A stretch of DNA of 64,000 bases. Origin: Methanosarcina sp. UBA5 (GTDB taxonomy: Archaea > Halobacteriota > Methanosarcinia > Methanosarcinales > Methanosarcinaceae). The notes under the pieces are model-generated. The model made no database searches and was not told the DNA's origin. It saw nothing but the letters and a program-made list of their open reading frames with translations. Position numbers and translations under genes: made by a program. How positions within the stretch are numbered: the first letter of the stretch is position 1; each line of letters starts with the position of its first letter. This document shows positions 1 to 8,450 of the stretch, piece after piece. The stretch lies in contig NZ_DAVG01000121.1 in NCBI RefSeq assembly GCF_002505485.1, positions 3,309-67,308 of the forward strand, in the 5' to 3' direction.

Positions 1-1
1 G

Positions 2-424
2 AAGGCTGAAAGCCAGAAAAAAACAAATATAGAATTTTATAATGCCGGGTTTTTAACATATGAGAACTACGATGAACCTTTTGATGTTATTGTCACTCAA
101 CTAGCTTTACATCACCTTCCAGACTACTGGAAAATGATTGCTCTGAGAAGAATCTACGGGATGTTGAAGGAAGACGGAAAATTCTACTTGCGTGATGTTG
201 TTTTCTCTTCACTGATTTTGGATTATGACAGCTACTTTAATAAAATTATAGATGACCTTAGGAAATCTGCAGGGGACAAACTTGCTGAAGAGACAGAAAT
301 CCACATAAGGGAAGAATTTTCAACACTGGATTGGATTATGGAGGGGCTTCTAAAAAACGCTGGGTTTTGTATTGAATCTGTTAAATGTGATGGGTTTACA
401 GTAGGTTATCTTTGTAAAAAATAA
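2..424 (+). CDS. Class I SAM-dependent methyltransferase, 3' part
   Basis: The reading frame is open from the left edge, so the start lies outside the window. The visible 140 residues include an acidic strand followed by LALHHLPDYWK and then MLKEDGKFYLRDVVF. This is the usual motif II/III region of small-molecule methyltransferases with a Rossmann fold. The SAM-binding glycine motif must be upstream of the edge. The substrate cannot be told. The gene ends with TAA, and a 301-base AT-rich gap separates it from ramA, so it need not belong to the ramA/pyl unit. Confidence 0.75.
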   Translation, partial: KAESQKKTNIEFYNAGFLTYENYDEPFDVIVTQLALHHLPDYWKMIALRRIYGMLKEDGKFYLRDVVFSSLILDYDSYFNKIIDDLRKSAGDKLAEETEIHIREEFSTLDWIMEGLLKNAGFCIESVKCDGFTVGYLCKK

Positions 425-725
425 TATGCTTGAAGAGAACAGATTTGAAAAATAACTGATTTAAAGAATAACAGTAGCTTGATAGCAAGTTATTAACACT
501 TTATAGCGAGCAATTAACAATAGTTTATATAGTAATTAATAATAGTTTATATAATCCTTAATTATAACTATATAATTAATAAATTCTAAAATTATTATAG
601 TCTTATCCCTATTACGGTCAAATTAGGAATTCTAAAATTAAAATCATCATATCCCATCCTCTTATGGGGCAGTCCATGCTGCCGGACGCCTCAAAAACAT
701 TATACGCTCCTGGAGGACCTGAAAA
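425..725 (+). promoter_or_regulatory. AT-rich leader upstream of ramA
   Basis: No gene is visible here. Two direct copies of AATAGTTTATATA (519-531 and 541-553) look like TATA-box elements, and either could serve the ramA promoter. A GGAGG ribosome-binding site at 712-716 precedes the ramA ATG by nine bases. Assigning the promoter to ramA is inference. Confidence 0.4.
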
Positions 726-2348
726 ATGTATGGAATAGCACTTGATCTGGGTACCAGCGGTTTTAGAGCCCAGCTTATTGATCTTGAAACGAAGGAAACC
801 TTAAAGACAGTTATAACCATGGGTCATCCTCTTCCCGGGGGAAATGTCATGGATCACCTGGACTTTGCAATCACAACAGGTGAAGATGTGGCTCATGCGG
901 TAATTCTCGAGACCATTAGGAGAATGTTCCTGCGGTTCGATGTTGACCTTTCCAGGGTGGGACGACTGGCAGTCTGTGGAAACCCTATCCAGCTTTCCCT
1001 TTTCCAGAATTCTGAAATAAGAGACTTGGCCTATGCAGGAGAAAATAAGCAGAAAATGCTTGGAGTCCAGAATGTAAAAAGAGACGCCAGGGTGTTTCCT
1101 GCGTCGGAGATTTTCGGGGAAAAATACCTGCATAACTGTGAAATTCTCGTGCCCCCTGCAATCAAGCACGAGATTGGAGCCGATGCCCTGGCTATGATGC
1201 TTGAAACCGATTTCCTTATCCAACCCGAACCCTCACTTGTCACAGATTACGGGACAAACGCCGAAATGGCTCTGAAAATCGGGGATAGAATTATCACTGC
1301 AAGCGCGGCAGCAGGGCCTGCAATTGAAGGTCAAGGTATAAGTTCAGGCATGCTCGCAAGCCCGGGCGCGATCTGTGATGTAAAACCGGAAGGACAGTAC
1401 TGGAGAATTATGGTTCTTGACAGGGAAATGGAAAAACAGAATGCTTACCTTATCGATCCGGTTACGGGGGAGATAAAGGAGTCCTATGGATGCGAGGCTG
1501 TTGGGATCACAGGCACAGGAGTTATTTCGGCTTTTGCCCTTGCACTGAGAAGCGGGCTGATTGAGAAATCTCCTGAACTTCCGAACGGAAAGCTGATTCT
1601 GGGCCCTGGAATTGAGATCACTGAGACGGATGTGGAAGAAGCCGGAAAAGCTATTGGGGCAATTCGGGCTGCCCATATGACCCTGATCGTCGAATCGGGA
1701 ATCAAATACGAAGACCTGGAATACGCGTATATGTCAGGAGCCTCCGGAGCCTATGTGGACGCTGAAGATGCCCGCAGGCTCGGAGCCGCGCCGGGGTATG
1801 CAAAAAAAATTGTCCAGTTCGGAAATACCTCGCTTGCGCTTGCCCGGAAACTTGTACTGGAAAAATCAAGGCTTGATGACGTAATTGCGATTGCAAAGAA
1901 AATTACTGCCGACCACCTTATGATGGCAACCAGCGAGACTTTCAATAATTTCTACCTCTGCGAGCTTTCCTATTGGACCCAGGGCATGCCCCTTGAGACA
2001 TACGACCAGATGCTTGAGCTCTACGGCCTACCTCCTCTCCCGAAAATTCTTGAGCGCATAAGCATCGAAAAGCGAGTCCGCAAAGACATAGAAGAGGTCG
2101 GGTCAGGCGGGCTTTCCATCCTCAAAGAAATAGGAATAATCCTCGAAGTCCCGGTGGAAAAGTGTGTCTACTGCAAAAAATGCGTAAAAGAATGCCCGGA
2201 AACCGCTCTTGAAATCGTAGAAACCGATGGCCAAAGAATCGCAAAATACGACAGCCAGAAATGCCTTGGAACAAGCTGCCGCCGCTGTGTCGGCATCTGC
2301 CCCGAAAACGCCATCGATATAACGAAACTGAAAGTCACAGCGAAATAA
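726..2348 (+). CDS. ramA: RamA, ATP-dependent reductive activator of methylamine corrinoid proteins
   Basis: RamA reduces the inactive Co(II) form of the corrinoid proteins in mono-, di- and trimethylamine methyltransferase systems to Co(I), using ATP. This lets methyl transfer to coenzyme M resume. The 540-residue protein starts MYGIALDLGTSGFRA, as in the ASKHA-like activator family. It ends with two [4Fe-4S] motifs: CVYCKKCVKECP near residues 480-490 and CLGTSCRRCVGICP near 515-530. Length and domain order match known RamA. The ATG has a good GGAGG site. Its position directly upstream of tRNA-Pyl fits, because the methyltransferases it serves are the main pyrrolysine proteins. Confidence 0.93.
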   Translation: MYGIALDLGTSGFRAQLIDLETKETLKTVITMGHPLPGGNVMDHLDFAITTGEDVAHAVILETIRRMFLRFDVDLSRVGRLAVCGNPIQLSLFQNSEIRDLAYAGENKQKMLGVQNVKRDARVFPASEIFGEKYLHNCEILVPPAIKHEIGADALAMMLETDFLIQPEPSLVTDYGTNAEMALKIGDRIITASAAAGPAIEGQGISSGMLASPGAICDVKPEGQYWRIMVLDREMEKQNAYLIDPVTGEIKESYGCEAVGITGTGVISAFALALRSGLIEKSPELPNGKLILGPGIEITETDVEEAGKAIGAIRAAHMTLIVESGIKYEDLEYAYMSGASGAYVDAEDARRLGAAPGYAKKIVQFGNTSLALARKLVLEKSRLDDVIAIAKKITADHLMMATSETFNNFYLCELSYWTQGMPLETYDQMLELYGLPPLPKILERISIEKRVRKDIEEVGSGGLSILKEIGIILEVPVEKCVYCKKCVKECPETALEIVETDGQRIAKYDSQKCLGTSCRRCVGICPENAIDITKLKVTAK

Positions 2349-2402
2349 CCTATAGTGGGAACTGGATTCCCACCTCATTTTCTCACTTTTATCAGCCTTC
2401 TT

Positions 2403-2446
2403 GAGCGAAGCGAAAAGGGCTTCGTGCTCCCGAAGCGAAATTCGGG
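2403..2446 (+). terminator. Two adjacent hairpins after ramA
   Basis: The first is an imperfect stem, GAGC-GAAGC paired with GCTTC-GT-GCTC (2403-2429). The second is a perfect CCCGAA/TTCGGG stem around GCGAAA (2429-2446). They lie 55-100 bases past the ramA stop and before the tRNA promoter region. A role in ending the ramA transcript is possible, but there is no strong T tract directly after them. Confidence 0.35.
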
Positions 2447-2601
2447 CGAGACGGGACTCGGGCAATAAATTTATAAATAAGAACCTATTTTTCTTAGATT
2501 TTCACCAACAAATATATATATTAAATAATATTATTTTATATTACTAATTAAGATTACCACACAGGAAGCAAAACGCTTTGTTCAATCTATTTTGCCTAGG
2601 A

Positions 2602-2673
2602 GGAAACCTGATCATGTAGATCGAATGGACTCTAAATCCGTTCAGCCGGGTTAGATTCCCGGGGTTTCCGCCA
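2602..2673 (+). tRNA. pylT: tRNA-Pyl (CUA), amber suppressor tRNA with encoded CCA
   Basis: The 72 bases fold as tRNA-Pyl. The acceptor GGAAACC pairs with GGTTTCC, followed by the discriminator G and an encoded CCA. The anticodon CTA is at 2632-2634. The D-loop is small, the variable loop very short, and the T arm is CCGGG/CCCGG. It matches the Methanosarcina pylT sequence as I know it. PylS charges it with pyrrolysine to read UAG. A very AT-rich tract at 2510-2555 with several TATA-like stretches is the likely promoter. pylS begins 236 bases downstream. Confidence 0.97.
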
Positions 2674-2741
2674 TATTTCTGAATCCCGGAATGGCAATAC
2701 AATAACATTCATAACATTCCACAGAAATTTTTTTATAAGAG

Positions 2742-2760
2742 CTGGAGACTTTTTTTCCAG
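2742..2760 (+). other. Hairpin in the pylT-pylS spacer
   Basis: CTGGA (2742-2746) and TCCAG (2756-2760) pair around a T-rich loop, about 70 bases after the tRNA 3' end. It may mark the processing or termination boundary between the tRNA and the pylS message. Function is inferred only. The rest of the spacer (2674-2909) has no gene, and a GAGGTG site lies before the pylS ATG. Confidence 0.3.
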
Positions 2761-2909
2761 ACTATATAGTTTCTGTTGTGTGGATCGCTTCTATTTTCCG
2801 GGTAGCTGTCAGCAAATTGCTGGCTCCGTGCTTATATTCAGTAAGCTGGGATTCTGAAATACTATTTCTTGGAAATCATCCGGGCTTTTAATACACCAGA
2901 GGTGACACC

Positions 2910-4169
2910 ATGGACAAAAAACCATTAGATGTTTTAATATCTGCAACCGGGCTCTGGATGTCCAGGACTGGTACGCTCCACAAAATCAAGCACCACGAGG
3001 TCTCAAGAAGGAAAATATATATTGAAATGGCGTGCGGAGACCATCTTGTTGTGAACAATTCCAGGAGCTGTAGAACAGCCAGAGCATTCAGGCATCACAA
3101 ATACAGGAAAACCTGCAAATACTGTAAGGTTTCGGACGAGGATATCACTAATTTCCTTACAAAATCGACCGAGAGCAAAACCAGTGTAAAAGTTAAGGTA
3201 GTTTCTACTCCAAAGGTCAAAAAAGCCATGCCGAAATCAGTTTCAAGGGCTCCAAAACCTCTGGAAAGTCCTGTGCCTGCACAGGCATCAACGAGCGCAT
3301 CCGGGTCTGTACCCTTACCTGCAAAAGAAGTTCCAAATTCGTCTGTTCCTGCATCAGCATCTGCTCCTGCACTTACACGAAGCCAGCTTGATAGGGTTGA
3401 GGCTCTCTTAAGTCCAATGGATAAATCTTCTCTAAATTTGGGGAAGTCTTTCAGTGAACTTGAGTCCGAACTGGTGACAAAAAGAAAAGACGATTTTCAA
3501 CAGCTCTATGCCAATGACAGGGAAGACTATCTCGGAAAACTCGAACGTGATATCACGAAATTTTTCGTGGACCGGGGTTTTCTGGAGATCAAGTCTCCTA
3601 TCGTTATTCCGGCAGAATATGTGGAGAGAATGGGTATTAACAGCGATACTGAACTTTCAAAACAGGTCTTTAGAATAGATAAAAACCTCTGCTTGAGACC
3701 AATGCTTGCTCCAACTCTTTACAACTATCTGCGAAAACTCGATAGGATTTTGCCAGATCCGATAAAGATTTTTGAAATCGGACCCTGTTACCGGAAGGAG
3801 TCTGACGGCAAAGAGCACCTGGAAGAGTTTACCATGGTGAATTTCTGTCAGATGGGTTCAGGCTGTACCCGGGAAAATCTAGAAGCCCTTATCAAAGAGT
3901 TTCTGGACTATCTGGAAATCGACTTCGAAATCGTAGGAGATTCCTGTATGGTCTATGGGGATACCCTTGATGTAATGCATGGGGATCTGGAGCTTTCGTC
4001 GGCAGTCGTCGGGCCAGTTCCTCTTGACCGGGAATGGGGCATTGACAAACCCTGGATCGGCGCAGGCTTCGGGCTTGAGCGCTTGCTCAAGGTTATGCAC
4101 GGCTTCAAAAACATTAAGAGGACATCACGATCCGAATCTTACTATAATGGAATTTCTACCAGCCTGTAA
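2910..4169 (+). CDS. pylS: Pyrrolysyl-tRNA synthetase
   Basis: PylS attaches pyrrolysine to tRNA-Pyl. The 419-residue protein has the tRNA-binding N-terminal domain (about 1-100, with the H..CxxC region around KYRKTCKYCKVS). A Ser/Pro/Ala-rich linker follows (about 100-185), then the class II catalytic core. Motif 2 is seen in EIGPCYRKES, the pocket residues in MVNFCQMG (Asn and Cys of the amino-acid pocket), and motif 3 in GAGFGLERLL. Length equals that of the M. barkeri enzyme. The ATG has a GAGGTG site. A CCAGC/GCTGG hairpin overlaps the stop codon (4159-4174). A 334-base repeat-filled spacer separates it from pylB. Confidence 0.98.
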   Translation: MDKKPLDVLISATGLWMSRTGTLHKIKHHEVSRRKIYIEMACGDHLVVNNSRSCRTARAFRHHKYRKTCKYCKVSDEDITNFLTKSTESKTSVKVKVVSTPKVKKAMPKSVSRAPKPLESPVPAQASTSASGSVPLPAKEVPNSSVPASASAPALTRSQLDRVEALLSPMDKSSLNLGKSFSELESELVTKRKDDFQQLYANDREDYLGKLERDITKFFVDRGFLEIKSPIVIPAEYVERMGINSDTELSKQVFRIDKNLCLRPMLAPTLYNYLRKLDRILPDPIKIFEIGPCYRKESDGKEHLEEFTMVNFCQMGSGCTRENLEALIKEFLDYLEIDFEIVGDSCMVYGDTLDVMHGDLELSSAVVGPVPLDREWGIDKPWIGAGFGLERLLKVMHGFKNIKRTSRSESYYNGISTSL

Positions 4170-4237
4170 GCTGGAAAACCCTTTTTAAGTGACTTGGAGC
4201 AGCTAAAAACAGATTAGAGATATTAAAATATCACAGC

Positions 4238-4388
4238 GAATGGCAAAAACTGAATTGCAGTATTGAATGGTAACGTCGAATAGCAAAAATAGAATTGCAA
4301 TATTGAATGGCAACATCGAATGGCAACATCGAATGGCAGTATCAATGGCAACGTCGAATGGCAAAAATAGAATGGCAATATTGAATCA
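4238..4388 (+). repeat. Degenerate GAATGGCAA-type tandem repeats between pylS and pylB
   Basis: The spacer is built of variants of a 12-13 base unit (GAATGGCAACATC and close forms), arranged in part as two 40-base blocks. About a dozen units can be counted by eye. No gene is present. It lies inside the pyl operon, so it would form part of the pylS-pylB message if that is continuous. Confidence 0.8.
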
Positions 4389-4503
4389 AAAAACGGGATG
4401 GTAAAAACTCAATATGACAAAATAGGCTAAACGGCGAGATTGAATTGGCAATCGGCCTCGGTAGGGCCGGTAAATATCTGAAAATCTCTGAGAGGGTGAA
4501 ATT

Positions 4504-5556
4504 TTGATCCAAAAAATGGCACTTGGTGAATTTGATAGTTTAGGGGAAAAGATCATTGCAGGGTATCAATTATCTGACGACGACCTGAGGTTTCTTCTCT
4601 CCCTTGAATCCGAAGAAGATCTGGAAAGACTTTATTCTGCAGCGCGAAAAGTAAGAGATTATTATTTTGGCAACAGGGTATTTCTTAATTGTTTCATCTA
4701 TTTCTCCACTTACTGTAAAAATCAATGCTCCTTTTGCTACTATAATTGTGGAAATGAGATCAACCGCTATCGTCTGACTACAGAAGAAATAAAAGAAACC
4801 TGCAAAACCCTGAAAGGAGCAGGATTTCATATGGTTGACCTGACCATGGGAGAAGATCCCTATTATTATGAAGATCCGAACCGGTTCGTTGAGCTTGTCC
4901 GGATAGTAAAAGAGGAACTTGGGCTTCCCATAATGATTTCTCCAGGCTTGATGAACAACGCTACCCTTCTCAAAGCCAGGGAAAAAGGAGCAAATTTCCT
5001 TGCCCTTTACCAGGAAACATATGACACTGAACTCTACAGGAAACTCAGAGTTGGGCAGTCGTTCGATGGGCGTGTCAATGCACGCCGTTTTGCTAAAAAG
5101 CAGGGATACTGTGTAGAAGATGGAATCCTCACAGGCGTTGGAAACGATATCGAATCTACTATTCTGTCTTTAAGGGGAATGAGCACAAACGATCCTGATA
5201 TGGTCAGAGTTATGACCTTCCTGCCCCAGGAAGGGACCCCGCTTGAAGGTTTCAGGGATAAATCAAATCTCTCCGAACTGAAAATAATCTCGGTTCTCAG
5301 GTTAATGTTTCCTAAACGTCTCATCCCCGCCTCCCTTGACCTTGAAGGCATTGACGGCATGGTTCACCGCTTAAACGCAGGGGCAAACATTGTTACTTCT
5401 ATCCTTCCTCCCGATTCCCAACTGGAAGGTGTTGCAAACTATGACCGTGGCCTTAAAGAACGGGACAGGGACATAAAAAGTGTGATCCAAAGACTTGAAA
5501 CCATGGGTATGAAACCTGCCAGGCAGGCTGACTTTGAGGCAGTCCTGGGGTGCTAG
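4504..5556 (+). CDS. pylB: PylB, radical SAM 3-methylornithine synthase
   Basis: PylB converts lysine to (3R)-3-methyl-D-ornithine, the first step of pyrrolysine synthesis. The 350-residue protein carries the cluster motif CKNQCSFC (CX3CX2C) near residues 70-80 in a TIM-barrel radical SAM fold, and residues such as TMGEDPYYYE match known PylB. The start is TTG at 4504, giving MIQKMA, preceded by GAGAGGGTG. The gene ends with TAG, the codon pylT reads. Read-through would add about 20 residues before TAA. pylC starts one base after this stop, so the two are likely translationally coupled. Confidence 0.96.
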   Translation: MIQKMALGEFDSLGEKIIAGYQLSDDDLRFLLSLESEEDLERLYSAARKVRDYYFGNRVFLNCFIYFSTYCKNQCSFCYYNCGNEINRYRLTTEEIKETCKTLKGAGFHMVDLTMGEDPYYYEDPNRFVELVRIVKEELGLPIMISPGLMNNATLLKAREKGANFLALYQETYDTELYRKLRVGQSFDGRVNARRFAKKQGYCVEDGILTGVGNDIESTILSLRGMSTNDPDMVRVMTFLPQEGTPLEGFRDKSNLSELKIISVLRLMFPKRLIPASLDLEGIDGMVHRLNAGANIVTSILPPDSQLEGVANYDRGLKERDRDIKSVIQRLETMGMKPARQADFEAVLGC

Positions 5557-5557
5557 C

Positions 5558-6649
5558 TTGAAAACGATCTGTCTTGTGGGCGGGAAACTCCAGGGCTTCG
5601 AAGCTGCATATCTATCTAAAAAAGCCGGAATGAAAGTAGTTCTGGTAGATAAAGATCCGCAGGCCCTCATCCGTAATTACGCGGATGAATTTCACTGTTT
5701 TGATGTAATAAATGAACCTGAAAAGCTTCTTGAACTCTCAAGAAGTGTTGATGCTCTGCTTCCTGTAAACGAAAACCTCGCCTGCATTGAGTTTCTGAGT
5801 TCCATAAAAGAAAAACTCTCTTGCCCGGTACTTTTCGATTTTGAAGCTTATCGGATAAGCAGGGATAAGAAAAGATCAAAAGATTATTTTAAGTCCATAG
5901 GAGTCCCGACTCCGCAGGACAGGCCTTCAGAACCACCTTATTTTGTAAAACCCCCCTGCGAAAGCAGCAGTGTGGGAGCCAGGATCATCTACGATAACGA
6001 AGAGCTTGAAGCCCTTGAGCCTGACATGCTGGTTGAGGAATATGTGGAAGGCGAAGTTGTTTCTCTCGAAGTTGTAGGGGATGGCAGTAATTTTGCCGTG
6101 GTAAAAGAGACCCTGGTTCATATAGACGAAACTTATGACTGTCACATGGTAACTCCACTTCCTACTAATCCTTCTTTCAGGCAGATATCATATGCTCTTG
6201 CAGCAAATCTTTCCTTGAAAGGGATTATGGATGTGGAAGCAATTTCCAGCCCAAAAGGGCTCAGGGTAATCGAAATCGATGCCCGTTTTCCAAGCCAGAC
6301 CCCGACAGCCGTTTACTATTCTTCGGGGATCAACCTGATAGAACTCCTTTTCTACGCCTTTACTGACGGTATTGAGGAAATCAAGGCTTTTCCTGAAAAC
6401 AAATATTGCATTTATGAACATCTTATGCTTGGAGAAAATGGAATTCTTGTTCCTGTGGGAGAACAGGTACTTTCCATGGGCAGCGATTACGGGAAATTCT
6501 ATGAGGAACCCGGCATTGAGATTTTTCTTTGCAAAGGAGAAAACCCGGTATTTACCCTGATTTTCTGGGGCAAGGACAAGGAAGAAGCTGAAGCAAAAAA
6601 ATGCAAAGGACTTTCGGTTCTCAAGGAGCGTTTTGGAGCGGTTGTATAA
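5558..6649 (+). CDS. pylC: PylC, ATP-grasp 3-methylornithine-lysine ligase
   Basis: PylC joins 3-methylornithine to the epsilon-amine of lysine in an ATP-dependent step. The 363-residue protein begins KTICLVGGKLQG and has an ATP-grasp core with EEYVEGEVVS and VIEIDARFPSQTP. The chosen start is TTG 5558, one base after the pylB stop, because it gives the known PylC N-terminus. An ATG at 5534 would add eight residues overlapping pylB. The last 82 codons (6401-6649) are copied downstream in a chimeric ORF (6839-7087). Confidence 0.95.
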   Translation: MKTICLVGGKLQGFEAAYLSKKAGMKVVLVDKDPQALIRNYADEFHCFDVINEPEKLLELSRSVDALLPVNENLACIEFLSSIKEKLSCPVLFDFEAYRISRDKKRSKDYFKSIGVPTPQDRPSEPPYFVKPPCESSSVGARIIYDNEELEALEPDMLVEEYVEGEVVSLEVVGDGSNFAVVKETLVHIDETYDCHMVTPLPTNPSFRQISYALAANLSLKGIMDVEAISSPKGLRVIEIDARFPSQTPTAVYYSSGINLIELLFYAFTDGIEEIKAFPENKYCIYEHLMLGENGILVPVGEQVLSMGSDYGKFYEEPGIEIFLCKGENPVFTLIFWGKDKEEAEAKKCKGLSVLKERFGAVV

Positions 6650-7285
6650 AGGAATAAATAAGAGAGCCGGAAAAGGAGTTAAAAAGGATTAAAGAAACTC
6701 GAATTACCTAAAACAGGAAATGGAGATAATATGACACTCTTAACTCCAGATGATTTGACAAATACCAACAATCAGCTTCATGAAGCTGATTCTGCTGTCA
6801 GAAGTGTAACGGGGCCTGACATAAAAGGAATCTGCGAAAAATACTGCATTTACGAGCACTTCATGCTCGGAAAAAACGGGATTCTTGTTCCTGTGGGAGG
6901 ACAGGTTCTTTCCAAGGGTAGTGACTGCGAAAAATTTTATGAAGAACCCGGCATTGAGATTTTACTTTACAGAGGAGATGACCCGGTATTTACCCTGATT
7001 TCCTGGGGTAAGGATAAGGAAGAAGCTGAGGCAAAAAAATGTAAAGGACTTTCGGTTCTCAAGGAGCATGTCGAAGCGGTTGAGTGAAGGAATAAATTCG
7101 AGGACTAGAAAGGAAATTGAAAAGGATTGAAGAAACTCAGATTTAAAGAAACTCAGATTTAAAGAATCTGAGTTTTAAAAGAGATTAAAATTCATAGAAC
7201 TTAAATTTAAAAAAATTGAGATTCAAAAAACCCAGATTCAAGAATCCAAGGTTTAAATTTCCCAAAACAGGAAATGGCGATAAAA
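6401..7285 (+). repeat. Tandem duplication of pylC 3' end, spacer and pylD 5' end
   Basis: Unit 1 runs from pylC codon 282 (6401) through an 81-base spacer into a pylD-like start (6731-6838). Unit 2 begins at 6839 with the same pylC codons, continues through a homologous but longer spacer (7088-7285) and enters the real pylD. The offset at the junction is 438 bases. Both spacers share AGGAATAAAT at the left, a match around AAAAGGATT-AAGAAACTC, and AAAACAGGAAATGG-GATAA at the right. The second spacer has about 115 extra bases built from CTCAGATTTAAAGAA-like repeats. The copies have diverged, so the event is not recent. Confidence 0.9.
6731..7087 (+). pseudogene. PylD(N-term)-PylC(C-term) chimeric ORF, duplication product
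   Basis: The 118-codon frame is fully open. Residues 1-36 copy the PylD start (TPDDLTNTNNQLHEADSAV, then GPDIKGIC). Residues 37-118 copy the PylC C-terminus (YCIYEHFMLG to KCKGLSVLKEH). The PylD part lacks the Rossmann domain and the PylC part lacks the ATP-grasp active site, so neither reaction is possible. It has its own AGGAAATGG ribosome-binding region and an ATG, both inherited from pylD, and lies within the operon, so it may be translated. Most likely it is a by-product of tandem duplication. A decoy or scaffold role cannot be excluded because the frame has survived considerable divergence. Confidence 0.85.
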
Positions 7286-8065
7286 ATGGCACTTTTAACC
7301 CCACATGACTTGATAAATATTAATAAGCAACTTCAGGAAGCCGACTCTGCTGTACAAAGAGTAACAGGGCTTGACATAAAAGGCATCTGTAAAGCTCTCT
7401 ACAGTACTTCTCCGGGCTCTGAAAAAGTAGGCATCGTGCCTGTAACTTCAGGAAACGGGATAATAGGAAACTTTTCGTCTTCCCTACATGCAATTACGCA
7501 GTATTTTGGATTTGATAGCTTTGTTACGGATATGCCGGATGTTAGCGGCTATTACGAAGCTGTGCGTAATGGAGCTGAAATCATCCTTATGGCAGACGAC
7601 CATACTTTCCTTGCGCATAACCTCAAAAACGGAAAAATAGCCAACAATCAACCCTGCACAGGTATGATCTATGCTGAGATAGCTTCGAGATACCTGAAAG
7701 CCGATTCAAAGGACGTACTTGTTGTGGGGCTCGGAAAAGTAGGTTTTCCCGGAGCAGCGCATTTAGTGCACAAAGGCTTCAGGGTTTACGGATATGATCC
7801 TGACGAAACCCTCCTTAAGAAAACCGTTTCAAACCTCGGGATTATTTCTTTTGACCCTGAAAATCCGAGAAAGTTTTCCATTATTTTCGAGGCGACCCCA
7901 TGTGCAAATACGATTCCTGAAGTCGTACTTTCGGAAAATTGCGTGCTTTCCACCCCGGGAATTCCCTGCGCAATCTCTGACGAACTTCGGAAAAAATACC
8001 ATGTGCAGCTTGTAGCTGAGCCCCTGGGAATAGGAACGGTATCAATGCTGTATTCTGTACTCTAA
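7286..8065 (+). CDS. pylD: PylD, pyrrolysine synthase (dehydrogenase)
   Basis: PylD oxidises 3-methylornithyl-lysine, and the product cyclises to pyrrolysine. The ATG at 7286 gives MALLTPHDL and a 259-residue protein, the family length. An in-frame ATG four codons earlier is less likely. The Rossmann motif VVGLGKVGFPGAAH lies near residue 150 and is followed by GYDPDE. The C-terminus EPLGIGTVSMLYSVL is typical. It is the last pyl gene, 198 bases after the chimeric ORF. Confidence 0.96.
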   Translation: MALLTPHDLININKQLQEADSAVQRVTGLDIKGICKALYSTSPGSEKVGIVPVTSGNGIIGNFSSSLHAITQYFGFDSFVTDMPDVSGYYEAVRNGAEIILMADDHTFLAHNLKNGKIANNQPCTGMIYAEIASRYLKADSKDVLVVGLGKVGFPGAAHLVHKGFRVYGYDPDETLLKKTVSNLGIISFDPENPRKFSIIFEATPCANTIPEVVLSENCVLSTPGIPCAISDELRKKYHVQLVAEPLGIGTVSMLYSVL

Positions 8066-8086
8066 CTCTCAAATGACGCTTCGAGA

Positions 8087-8127
8087 GGGCGGCTCAACTT
8101 GTACTTCGAGAGCATGCTGCCCTTTTT
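8087..8127 (+). terminator. Likely end of the pyl operon: GC-rich hairpin plus T run
   Basis: GGGCGGC (8087-8093) pairs with GCTGCCC (8116-8122) with one G-U pair, followed directly by TTTTT. A direct repeat of CTTCGAGAG (about 8080 and 8104) lies around the left arm and loop. It starts 22 bases after the pylD stop. Confidence 0.55.
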
Positions 8128-8211
8128 ACTCCCAGAGTTCCATCTCGGTAGGACGGAGCTCTTATCGCTCTGCCCAAGATTTAATTTCGTGATTAATTAC
8201 TTTAACCAATG

Positions 8212-8231
8212 CTTACTTATATATAAGTAAG
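8212..8231. promoter_or_regulatory. Perfect 20-base palindrome, candidate TetR operator 1
   Basis: CTTACTTATATATAAGTAAG is its own reverse complement. It lies 220 bases before the TetR-type gene, and a near-identical palindrome follows that gene at 9094-9117. TetR-family regulators bind palindromes of this size, often at their own promoter. Binding by this protein is inference. Confidence 0.65.
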
Positions 8232-8450
8232 TACTCTATGGTAACAGGTTGAAAGTGAAAATCCCAGCAATTTTAATATCCTTGAGCGAAATTTGAAGCT
8301 CTTTTTGGATCTGTAAAAACACATTAATGAAGGGATTATTTAATTGAATAAAAGTAGTTTAGCATAAAGTATCAAATATATCTCTAGTTAATATATTTAA
8401 AAACAAACGACAGACTCCTTCTTTCAACAAATTAAGGAATCAAGTTATAT

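Noticed and set aside
801..2465. Several long antisense frames across ramA
   Set aside because: They mirror a well-supported gene with strong codon bias and show no domains of their own.
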